Positions 6,356 through 12,877 of a DNA stretch of 25,155 bases are shown here, piece by piece (position 1 is the stretch's first letter; every line of letters starts with the position of its first letter). The DNA comes from Planctomycetota bacterium. Lineage in GTDB: Bacteria > Planctomycetota > Phycisphaerae > Phycisphaerales > SM1A02. A model generated the notes under the pieces. That model made no database searches and had not been told where the DNA came from. It saw only the letters and a list, made by a program, of their open reading frames with translations. The position numbers were made by a program, and so were the translations under genes. The stretch is from NCBI GenBank assembly GCA_027295435.1, contig JAPUKX010000237.1, forward strand, positions 1 through 25,155. The letters run 5' to 3'.

Positions 6356-7087
6356 CGTCGCGCCGCTCTCCGAGCGGCGGCTAAACCGGTGTCTCCACCA
6401 AAGGACACCGATGGTCCAGAAGATCTTGCTTCCAGCGGCAACAACTCCCCGAAAAGTGCCGGAGACCTTGGATCGACCGCCGGCCCGGGGTCGATAAGGC
6501 ACGTCAACTTCAACGGTCGGGATACGCATGAGGGCGGCCTTGGTCTGCATCTCCACCGTCCAGCCCCATGTTCGATCCCTCATGTTCAGCCGTTGCAATG
6601 TCGTCCAGCGCAGGGCACGAAACGGCCCGAGGTCGCGGTACCGCCGCCCAGTGAGCAGGGCCATGAACCAACAGGCCAGGCGGTTGCCGTAACGTTGGGC
6701 AAGGTTCAACGCACCCGGGTCGGCGAGTCGGACGCGTGACCCGATGACGATCTGGGCTTCGCCGCGCTCAATTGGTCGAAGCAGTGTTGGCAAGGCAGCG
6801 GGATCATCGGAGAGGTCCGCATCAAGGAAGGCCACGGCTTCCGGCGGCGGGTCTTGTTGTTTGATCCATTGGATGGCCTTGAGGCAGGCGGCTCCGTAGC
6901 CTCGTTTGGGCTCGTGCACCACGATCGCGCCGCGGGCGGAAGCGGCCTCGGCGGTCCCGTCGGTCGAAGCGTTGTCGGCCAGGATGATGTGGCGCACGAC
7001 CTGGCCACGCAGCGGCTCCAGGGCGTCGAACAAGGTCTCGATGTTCGAGGCTTCGTTGCGAGCTGGGATGATGAGGTCGCACCGCAC
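6332..7087 (-). CDS. Family 2 glycosyltransferase (dolichyl-phosphate mannosyltransferase-like)
   Basis: A 251-residue GT-A fold glycosyltransferase, probably acting at the cytosolic face of the membrane on a nucleotide sugar and a lipid or polyisoprenyl-phosphate acceptor. The N-terminal IIPARNEASNIE and LADNASTDGT motifs bind the nucleotide. DADLSDDP (DxD at 89-91) should bind metal. A GWTVEMQTKA segment and a basic RAGGRSKVSG motif follow, as in DPM1-like enzymes. The start is GTG at 7087, nine bases after the trpC stop, so translation is probably coupled. The last 17 residues (FSRRSESGATRGSMTRG) and the stop are encoded by a pair of REP-like elements, so the native C-terminus has probably been replaced. 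Donor and acceptor unknown. Confidence 0.88.
   Translation of the reverse strand: MRCDLIIPARNEASNIETLFDALEPLRGQVVRHIILADNASTDGTAEAASARGAIVVHEPKRGYGAACLKAIQWIKQQDPPPEAVAFLDADLSDDPAALPTLLRPIERGEAQIVIGSRVRLADPGALNLAQRYGNRLACWFMALLTGRRYRDLGPFRALRWTTLQRLNMRDRTWGWTVEMQTKAALMRIPTVEVDVPYRPRAGGRSKVSGTFRGVVAAGSKIFWTIGVLWWRHRFSRRSESGATRGSMTRG
6361..6386 (-). repeat. REP-like hairpin with GCTAAAC tail (copy B2)
   Basis: Perfect 8-bp arms CGCCGCTC (6361-6368) and GAGCGGCG (6372-6379) around a TCC loop are followed by GCTAAAC (6380-6386). It sits five bases from copy B1 in inverted orientation and within the 3' coding end of the glycosyltransferase. Its arms share no sequence with copy B1 beyond GC-richness, while the heptamer is identical. 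Confidence 0.75.
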
Positions 7088-7096
7088 GGCAGAGGT

Positions 7097-7924
7097 TCAG
7101 CGCTTGGTTGGCTGCTTTGGGCCGAGCAGCTCGCGCAACGCCCGGCCGGGGTCCGGCTGCCGAAGCAGATGCTCGCCCACGATGGCGATGTTGATCCCGC
7201 GTTGGCGAAGCCGTGCCAGGTCGGCCCCAGAGCAGATGCCGGACTCGCACACCACGACGTTGCGGTTCTCCACAAACTCCAGCAGGCGGAAGATGTGCGA
7301 CAGGTTGGTCTTCATGGTCTTGAGGTCACGATTGTTGATGCCCAGCAGCGAATAGCCGGCATGGGGGAAGCCGATGTAGTGCCTTACCTTCAGCAGCCGA
7401 TCGACTTCGTGTGCCTCGACGATGGTGGTCATGCTCAGCTCACGTGCCAGGATCATCATGTCCAGGAGCATGCCTTCCTCAAGCACCTCCGCGATCAGCA
7501 GCACGGCGTCGGCTCCGGCAGCGCGAGATTCCCATATCTGGTATTGATCGACGATGAAGTCTTTGCGAAGCACGGGCAGAGGAGCGGCGTCCCGGATTTG
7601 TTGGATGTACCCGAGGTGCCCGCCGAAGTCCTCTTCATCGGTGACGCATGAGATCGCCGCGGCACCGGCCTGGTGGTATTGTTTGGCGATGTGTGCCGGG
7701 TCAAAATCCTGGCGAATGACGCCGGCGGACGGGCTGCGCATCTTGATCTCGGCGATGACCCGGGTGTGGCGACCGATGCGCTCGTTGACCACCGCCCCAA
7801 AGAAGTTTCGCGGGCGTGCCATGTCCGCAACGCACCGTTTGAGCGTCTCCAGTGGTGTGGCGGCCTTGGCCTTGGCCACCTCCACCCGTTTGCGGGCGAT
7901 GATCTTGTCGAGAACACTGGTCAT
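7097..7924 (-). CDS. trpC: Indole-3-glycerol phosphate synthase
   Basis: A 275-residue TIM-barrel enzyme that closes the ring of CdRP to give indole-3-glycerol phosphate in tryptophan synthesis. Family motifs are in order: N-terminal LDKIIARKRVEV; AEIKMRSPSAG with the active-site lysine; LRKDFIVDQYQI with a second lysine; ADAVLLI; LLGINNRDLKT; CESGI; and IVGEHLL near the end. Length is as expected. No other trp structural gene is adjacent, so the gene is dispersed here. trpS lies about 1 kb away but on the other strand. The ATG at 7922-7924 overlaps the possible start of the divergent CPBP gene. The glycosyltransferase follows nine bases after its stop and is likely co-transcribed. Confidence 0.95.
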   Translation of the reverse strand: MTSVLDKIIARKRVEVAKAKAATPLETLKRCVADMARPRNFFGAVVNERIGRHTRVIAEIKMRSPSAGVIRQDFDPAHIAKQYHQAGAAAISCVTDEEDFGGHLGYIQQIRDAAPLPVLRKDFIVDQYQIWESRAAGADAVLLIAEVLEEGMLLDMMILARELSMTTIVEAHEVDRLLKVRHYIGFPHAGYSLLGINNRDLKTMKTNLSHIFRLLEFVENRNVVVCESGICSGADLARLRQRGINIAIVGEHLLRQPDPGRALRELLGPKQPTKR

Positions 7925-8876
7925 GGGGACGGCAGGTATCGTACTCGTGCTGTATGCCGGTGGAGAAGCGGTCGCCGCCGGGCAGGTCGAGCAGGATCGG
8001 CTTGCCGCGATTCAAGCGGTACCCCAGGGAGCCGAAATCAGCTCGGCCGGTCTCACCATTCTCATCGTTACAGGGGTCCTCGCAGCACCGCTTTCTCTTG
8101 GATTGTTCATCTGGCGGCGCTGGTATCGGCTGGCTGGTTTGCCGGGGCGACCGGAGGCGTTCTCAGCTCTGTCCGGGGCAGCGATGTTCTTCGGCATGCT
8201 GCTCTTGGACCAGCTCGGAGGTCTTGTCGCCCAAGACGTTCTCGGGGGCGATCAGATCACCATTGGGCCCTTGGAGGACCAGGCAAGGCTCCTGATCGGC
8301 CGGTATGCGGGACAGGCGATCATCGTGGCGGTATTCGTCTGGCTTGGCTGGCGAGCGACGACTCGATCGTCCTCACGCCGGCCAGGGCTACTCCGCGCGT
8401 CGCTCATTGGAGCCGGCGCGCTGCTTGTCTTCTGGCCGATGGTTACGTGCGCTGCAAATGCGGCACGCTACCTTGTGGAACACCTGGGCGATGAGCCGGT
8501 CGATCCAATCGCCCACGATACGCTGAATCTCCTTCTGAGCAGCCCCGTGGACGGATGGTTCTTCGTGATGGTTGCTCTGGTGGTAATCGCTGCCCCACTT
8601 CTCGAGGAGGTGATGTACCGGGGAATACTTCAACGGGTGATGGTGCAGGTCGGGATGGGCCGTTGGCCGGCAATCATCGTGACCAGCGCGATCTTCGCGC
8701 TGATGCACCTCGATGTGGCGCTATGGCACGCGGTGGCGGCTATCTTCGTTCTGTCCGTGGGATTCGGGTGGGTATACGAGAAGACAGGGCGGCTGGCAGC
8801 GGCGGTGACCATGCACGCCCTGTTCAACGCGGCGAACCTCGCGCTGGCCCCGCTGCTGGTCCCCGGACTGTGTTGA
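7923..8876 (+). CDS. CPBP-family intramembrane metalloprotease (CAAX protease/Abi type)
   Basis: A 317-residue polytopic membrane protein. The three conserved CPBP motifs are present: EEVMYRG (E228, E229, R233), FALMHLD (F258, H262) and HALFN (H298, N302), placed in membrane segments as expected for the glutamate/histidine catalytic site. Roughly eight hydrophobic segments are seen. Family members include prenyl-protein endopeptidases and bacteriocin-immunity proteins; the substrate here is unknown. The start is uncertain. ATG 7923 overlaps the trpC start. ATG 7899 would add MILSRTLV and give a better signal-like N-terminus, but it overlaps trpC by 26 bases. Neither has a strong ribosome site. 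Confidence 0.85.
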   Translation: MGTAGIVLVLYAGGEAVAAGQVEQDRLAAIQAVPQGAEISSAGLTILIVTGVLAAPLSLGLFIWRRWYRLAGLPGRPEAFSALSGAAMFFGMLLLDQLGGLVAQDVLGGDQITIGPLEDQARLLIGRYAGQAIIVAVFVWLGWRATTRSSSRRPGLLRASLIGAGALLVFWPMVTCAANAARYLVEHLGDEPVDPIAHDTLNLLLSSPVDGWFFVMVALVVIAAPLLEEVMYRGILQRVMVQVGMGRWPAIIVTSAIFALMHLDVALWHAVAAIFVLSVGFGWVYEKTGRLAAAVTMHALFNAANLALAPLLVPGLC

Positions 8877-8894
8877 TCTGCGCCTGATGAACCA

Positions 8895-8914
8895 CCGGCC
8901 GAGGTTGCGGCCGG
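8895..8914. other. Perfect 7-bp inverted repeat in the CPBP-trpS spacer
   Basis: CCGGCCG (8895-8901) and CGGCCGG (8908-8914) flank AGGTTG. It begins 18 bases after the CPBP stop and ends 18 bases before the trpS ATG. No T-tract follows, so it is a weak terminator candidate; it could also be a 5'-leader hairpin of trpS. Confidence 0.4.
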
Positions 8915-8932
8915 CTGCTACAGTACCGCCCT

Positions 8933-10006
8933 ATGTCCACTGTCCGCTCCGAAAGGCCGCGCGTCCTCACAGGCGATACGCCCACCGGGCAGTTGCACCT
9001 CGGCCATTATGTGGGGTCGGTGAAGCGCCGCGTTGAGCTTCAGGAGACGCACGACTGCTTTTTTATCATCGCCAACATGCACGCCTTCACTACCCGGGCC
9101 GAGGAGCCGGCCGAGATTCGGCGCGATTGCCTGGAGATCGTGCGGGACTATCTGGCCATGGGGATCGACCCTGATCGCTCAACGATTTTCCTACAGACGG
9201 AAGTCCCGGCGATCTCGGAGCTGACGTACCTGTTTGCGATGTTGCTCCCGTTCAATCGGGTGATGCGCAACCCCACCCTCAAGGACGAGATCAGAGACCG
9301 CGGCTTGGGCGACCGGTATAGCTTCGGCTTCCCCCTGTACGCGGTAGGTCAGACCGCCGATATCCTGGCGTTTCGAGCCCACAGCGTGCCCGTCGGCCAG
9401 GATCAAGTCCCCCACATCGAACTCACGCGCGAGGTGGCCCGGCGGTTCAACCAGCTCTATTGCGGCGTGTCCGATCAGGCTGCGGACGCCGACCACGTCA
9501 AGCTCGGCGGTGTGTTTCCCCTACCCGTTGCCGACGTGGGCAAGGTTGGACGGCTCGTTGGGACCGACGGAAAATTGAAGATGAGCAAATCGCTGAACAA
9601 TGCCATCTTCATCACGGACAGCCCGCAAGTCGTGAAACGGAAGATCGCCAAGATCTATACCGGCCGGCAAAGCCCCACAGAGCCGGGTGATCCGAACAAC
9701 GCCTTGTTCCAGTACGTTGAGACGTTCATCCAAGACAAGGATCGGGTGGCCGAGCTGAGAGACCGCTATGCTCGCGGCGACAACATCGGTGACGGGCACA
9801 TCAAGCCGGAGGTCGCCGAGGCCGTCAATGCGCTATTGGCGCCGATGCGCCGGCGCCGCGGGCTCTACGAGGGCGATGACGACGCGATCCTCGACATCCT
9901 CAAAACCGGCTGCGCAAGAGCGAACGAAGTCGCGGAGGAAACGCTGGCCATGGCGAAGGACGCCGCCTGTTTGAAGTTCTTCGATCGCAAGTTGCGATAT
10001 CGCTAA
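8933..10006 (+). CDS. trpS: Tryptophanyl-tRNA synthetase
   Basis: A 357-residue class Ic aminoacyl-tRNA synthetase that charges tRNA-Trp. The HIGH-type signature TGQLHLGH is at residues 18-25. The tryptophan-binding region includes YAVGQTADILAF and the GQDQVPHIELTRE motif (155-167). KMSKS is at 216-220. The length is slightly above the usual ~330 residues and the order is canonical. ATG at 8933 places the HIGH motif at the normal distance from the N-terminus. It converges on flgH with 30 bases between the stop codons. No T-box or leader peptide was recognised upstream. Confidence 0.96.
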   Translation: MSTVRSERPRVLTGDTPTGQLHLGHYVGSVKRRVELQETHDCFFIIANMHAFTTRAEEPAEIRRDCLEIVRDYLAMGIDPDRSTIFLQTEVPAISELTYLFAMLLPFNRVMRNPTLKDEIRDRGLGDRYSFGFPLYAVGQTADILAFRAHSVPVGQDQVPHIELTREVARRFNQLYCGVSDQAADADHVKLGGVFPLPVADVGKVGRLVGTDGKLKMSKSLNNAIFITDSPQVVKRKIAKIYTGRQSPTEPGDPNNALFQYVETFIQDKDRVAELRDRYARGDNIGDGHIKPEVAEAVNALLAPMRRRRGLYEGDDDAILDILKTGCARANEVAEETLAMAKDAACLKFFDRKLRYR

Positions 10007-10035
10007 GGGCCTCAAGCCTGCAAGCCTCAAGCCTT
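10007..10035. repeat. Heptamer-like array after flgH (four GCCT units)
   Basis: On the plus strand GCCT recurs at 10009, 10016, 10024 and 10031 (spacing 7, 8, 7) with CAA or TCAA linkers, and is followed by TCCT. On the minus strand it reads as AGGC units starting immediately after the flgH stop. It fills the whole trpS-flgH gap. Compare the array at 11987-12014. Confidence 0.55.
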
Positions 10036-10036
10036 C

Positions 10037-10717
10037 CTAAAACGCGAAGAACGTGTCGAGCACCTTGGCGATGATGCCCTTCTCGTTGGCCTTGTTGAGT
10101 TCGCCTTCGTGCATCTTCTCGATCTTCAGATCATGAAGCTGATTGGAGAGGATGGTGTTGGCGGCCGTGACGTCCTCGGGTCGGCAGATGCCCGTGACCT
10201 TGATCGTTGATTCTTCCTCATCAGTCTTGATGTGGGTGCGGGCTTCGATCACGAGGCTGCCGTTGGGCAGCACCTCAATGACTTCGGCGGTGAGCCGCGC
10301 GGTCAGGTTGTACTGGCGGGGATAGCGGCCATCGCCTGCGAACTCTTTGTTGAATTGAACGTCGAGTTGCGGCAGATTGGTCGTGCGCCCGCCGTTGACG
10401 CGAAGATCAAGCGAGTCGCTCAGTGACAGATCGGGCCATTTGGCGATCTTGCCATCCATGTTGTATTCCTTTTCGGTGTCAATTCGGTGGCGGGTGTCCA
10501 CGCGCCTGGTCTCGCGCACGACGATCTGAATCAGATCGCGCTTTTGGAATTCTCGCGGCGCGGGCGAGGCGACCGCGAACATGCTGACATCGCGCAGCTC
10601 GGCCGAATCGGAGCGGCCGGTGTTCGCGACCGTCGTCGTCGCTGTGGCCAGGAGCGAACTCGTCGCCGGCTCAACGGCGGGTTCAGGGTCCCGCGCCGTG
10701 GGATCGAGTTGATCCAA
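10037..10717 (-). CDS. flgH: Flagellar L-ring protein FlgH (5' end probably mis-framed)
   Basis: The outer-membrane ring subunit around the flagellar rod. The 226-residue frame keeps the conserved core: RDLIQIVVRET, a variable charged stretch, RLTAEVIEVLPNGSLVIEART, and VTGICRPEDVTAANTILSNQ near the end with an aromatic C-terminus. The first in-frame start is a TTG at 10717 and no signal peptide is visible in this frame, though FlgH must be exported. In the adjacent frame, ATG 10773 has a strong GAGGAG ribosome site and begins MTDRRIGVILIDPMFVSLFW, a hydrophobic N-terminus. One extra base, for example in the T-run near 10719-10722, would join the two. Last gene of the flagellar operon here; no flgI follows. 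Confidence 0.85.
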   Translation of the reverse strand: MDQLDPTARDPEPAVEPATSSLLATATTTVANTGRSDSAELRDVSMFAVASPAPREFQKRDLIQIVVRETRRVDTRHRIDTEKEYNMDGKIAKWPDLSLSDSLDLRVNGGRTTNLPQLDVQFNKEFAGDGRYPRQYNLTARLTAEVIEVLPNGSLVIEARTHIKTDEEESTIKVTGICRPEDVTAANTILSNQLHDLKIEKMHEGELNKANEKGIIAKVLDTFFAF

Positions 10718-10836
10718 AACAGGCTCACAAACATGGGGTCGATGAGGATGACACCGATTCGCCTATCCGTCATTCGGCTCCTCAATTGTGCATATGTGAT
10801 CATCTCAGTGTTCCCGTCGCCAAGGGTGATGGTTGT

Positions 10837-11982
10837 CTATCGGGTCAGGTCAATGATGGCAGCGCCTGGCCCGGTGACGACGGCGAAGAAGGTGTCGTGC
10901 TCGCCAAGCTTGCGTAACTCGATCAGGTCGTTTTCAGCCCCGCAGCTGCGAGCCTCAGCCTCCAGGCTGATCACCACGCCGCCGACGAGGCAGCGAACCT
11001 TGACGTGGTCGCGCCGTGCAATGAGCACCTCCCGCTTGAGGTCTTTCGCACGAAGCATGCGACCCGCACGCAGCCTGGTTGCCGCCACCCGCCCCACGGC
11101 TTGGACAAGTGTGCTCATCGCGTTGGATTGACTCGGCGGGAGCCACCGGTCTTCGACGGACAAGTCTTCAGCGCTCAGTTGCACACCCCGGCCGATGTCG
11201 TAGCGAGGTAGGACCACGTTGGTCCTGATGATCGGCCGCACGGTCAACGATTGCGTTTGCTGGACGCGATCTGCCGACCATGCTCGCACGCTCAACTCGA
11301 TTCGGTTGCTGCCGAGGCTGCCCAACAGTTGGATCTCGAAGCGAAAGACCTCTTCGCGGGTGTTGAGAATGGCCGCGTCGTCGTCGTCAAAGATGAGCCG
11401 CAGGTCGTTTGGATCAGTGTGGAGGCCCTGCGCAATCAATCTGGCGACGGCCCCTCGTAGCGTGGGAAGCTCGATCAGATCCTGCGCCGGCTCCTCTGTT
11501 GCCCGGCTACGGTTAGGACCGTGTAGGCCGGCCGACTTGGTGATCGAAGCCGGCGCCATGGCCAGCGGTGGGCTCGTGTTCGTAGGCCCCTGTGGCCGGA
11601 CGATCACCTTCCTGCCGCTGAGCTGCACCTTTCCCCAGTGCACACCGGCCTCGGTGAGGGCTTGGCGCACCTGCCCGATGGAGATCTCCAGCACCTGCGT
11701 GGGGTCGCCGACCTGGCCGACGATCGTGTCGGCGCAGCGCTCGGCGTGTGGCCCGGCCAGGGTGGCGATGTCCGCCAGATGCACAACCGTTGCGCCCCCC
11801 GGCAGCCGCACCGAGCTTCGCAGCGCGACCTCGTCGCCGATGGCCGGGCGGATGAGACCGATGCCGGCGACGGTGACGAGCACAATCGCCGCAACGCGAC
11901 GCGTCAAGCGGCTGGGCAAGCCGGCCCGCGAAACGCGATGCCCCGCCTGTTGACTGCCTATCTCGATGACTTGATCTTTCAT
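10837..11982 (-). CDS. flgA: Flagellar P-ring assembly chaperone FlgA
   Basis: A periplasmic chaperone for FlgI polymerisation into the P-ring. The protein has 381 residues, longer than the usual 220-240. An N-terminal extension of about 28 residues precedes the export segment (RVAAIVLVTVAGIGLIRPAIG). The C-terminal 140 residues carry the SAF/ChapFlgA region: LPRYDIGRGVQLSAEDL, then VGRVAATRLRAGRMLRAKDL, then DHVKVRCLVGGVVISLEAEA and a closing GPGAAIIDLTR. The middle is an additional beta-rich domain not seen in proteobacterial FlgA. The start ATG is preceded by a four-unit heptamer array instead of a classical ribosome site. It lies between flgG and flgH, as in many flagellar operons. Confidence 0.88.
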   Translation of the reverse strand: MKDQVIEIGSQQAGHRVSRAGLPSRLTRRVAAIVLVTVAGIGLIRPAIGDEVALRSSVRLPGGATVVHLADIATLAGPHAERCADTIVGQVGDPTQVLEISIGQVRQALTEAGVHWGKVQLSGRKVIVRPQGPTNTSPPLAMAPASITKSAGLHGPNRSRATEEPAQDLIELPTLRGAVARLIAQGLHTDPNDLRLIFDDDDAAILNTREEVFRFEIQLLGSLGSNRIELSVRAWSADRVQQTQSLTVRPIIRTNVVLPRYDIGRGVQLSAEDLSVEDRWLPPSQSNAMSTLVQAVGRVAATRLRAGRMLRAKDLKREVLIARRDHVKVRCLVGGVVISLEAEARSCGAENDLIELRKLGEHDTFFAVVTGPGAAIIDLTR

Positions 11983-11986
11983 CGCT

Positions 11987-12014
11987 ACTGCCTAATGCCT
12001 AGTGCCTAGTGCCT
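11987..12014. repeat. Perfect-register heptamer array between flgG and flgA
   Basis: Four 7-base units in exact register: ACTGCCT, AATGCCT, AGTGCCT, AGTGCCT (plus strand), followed by TCCT and the flgG stop. On the minus strand they read as AGGCACT-type units running from the flgG stop to five bases before the flgA ATG. Each AGGC could weakly serve as a ribosome site for flgA. Confidence 0.7.
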
Positions 12015-12017
12015 TCC

Positions 12018-12827
12018 TCAGAACCGCCGGAGGTTGCTGAGGGTTTGAAGGACTTCATCCGCAGCCTGGAGCGACTGACTGTTGAGCTCGAATGCACGCT
12101 GGGTGCGGATGAGATTGACCAATTCAGTGATGGGATCGACGTTGGACCCTTCCATGAATCCTTGACGAAGGATACCTCGCCCGCTCTGGCCGGGGTCGCC
12201 CGCTGACGGGTCTCCGGAGGCGGCGGTGGGAATGAAGAGGTTCTCGCCGATCTGTTTCATCCCCGTCGGATTGATGAAGGTCGCGATCTCGATCTGCCCG
12301 ACTACATCCGGTTCGACCTGGTTCGGAACGTCAACGGTCACAATGCCGTCTTCGCTGATGGAGATGTTGCTCGCCCCTTCGGGTATCTGGATGCTGGGGA
12401 CCAGTCGCCGGCCCTGATCGGTGATCAGCACGAGTTCTCCTTCTGAATTGAGCGCGAAGTTGCCGGCGCGGGTGTACCCGAATCCGTCGCCGACATCATT
12501 GTCGATCTCAACCTGGAAGAAGCCCGGCCCGTCGATCATCACGTCCAGATCCCGATCGGTGCGGTCGGCCGAGCCTGTTCGGAAGTCCAGTTGGGTGCCG
12601 GCGACCTTGACACCCAGGCCGATATAGAGGCCCACCGGCCGCTGATCACCGTTGGCGTTCACCGCGCCCGCCTGGGCCTTCTCGATATACAGCAGGTCCT
12701 GGAAGTTGACCCGGCTGGCCTTGAAGCCGTCGGTGTTCGCGTTGGCGAGATTGTTGGCGATGACGTCCAGAGCGGTACTCTGGGCGCTGAGCCCGGTGGC
12801 GGCGGAATGAAGAGCAATAATGGCCAT
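12018..12827 (-). CDS. flgG: Flagellar distal rod protein FlgG
   Basis: A 269-residue axial protein, close to the normal ~260, exported by the flagellar type III system (no signal peptide). The N-terminal rod motif ALHSAATGLSAQ followed by NNLANANTDGFKASR is characteristic. A central domain follows (DVMIDGPGFFQVE, YTRAGNFALNSEGEL). The C-terminal helix has NLIRTQRAFELNSQSLQAAD then EVLQTLSNLRRF, the FlgG-type end. An AAAGGACA ribosome site precedes the ATG. It lies 50 bases after flgF, with a REP-like element in the spacer, and 35 bases before flgA. Confidence 0.95.
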   Translation of the reverse strand: MAIIALHSAATGLSAQSTALDVIANNLANANTDGFKASRVNFQDLLYIEKAQAGAVNANGDQRPVGLYIGLGVKVAGTQLDFRTGSADRTDRDLDVMIDGPGFFQVEIDNDVGDGFGYTRAGNFALNSEGELVLITDQGRRLVPSIQIPEGASNISISEDGIVTVDVPNQVEPDVVGQIEIATFINPTGMKQIGENLFIPTAASGDPSAGDPGQSGRGILRQGFMEGSNVDPITELVNLIRTQRAFELNSQSLQAADEVLQTLSNLRRF

Positions 12828-12847
12828 GATGGTGTCCTTTCAGGAAG

Positions 12848-12873
12848 CGTTCGCCTTCGGCGCGCGGCTAAAC
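12848..12873 (-). repeat. REP-like hairpin with GCTAAAC tail (copy C)
   Basis: Arms CGTTCGCC (12848-12855) and GGCGCGCG (12859-12866) pair with one mismatch and one G-T pair around a TTC loop. GCTAAAC follows (12867-12873). It occupies most of the 50-base spacer between flgF and flgG. It stands close upstream of the flgG ribosome site, so the hairpin may affect mRNA stability or flgG translation. Confidence 0.6.
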
Positions 12874-12877
12874 ATGC

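Noticed and set aside
8577..8876. CPBP protease as an abortive-infection or bacteriocin-immunity defence system
   Set aside because: The family includes such proteins, but no bacteriocin, toxin or defence gene is adjacent.
8895..8914. Hairpin before trpS as a T-box or tryptophan attenuator
   Set aside because: The leader is only 56 bases, with no T-box sequence, leader peptide or alternative pairing.
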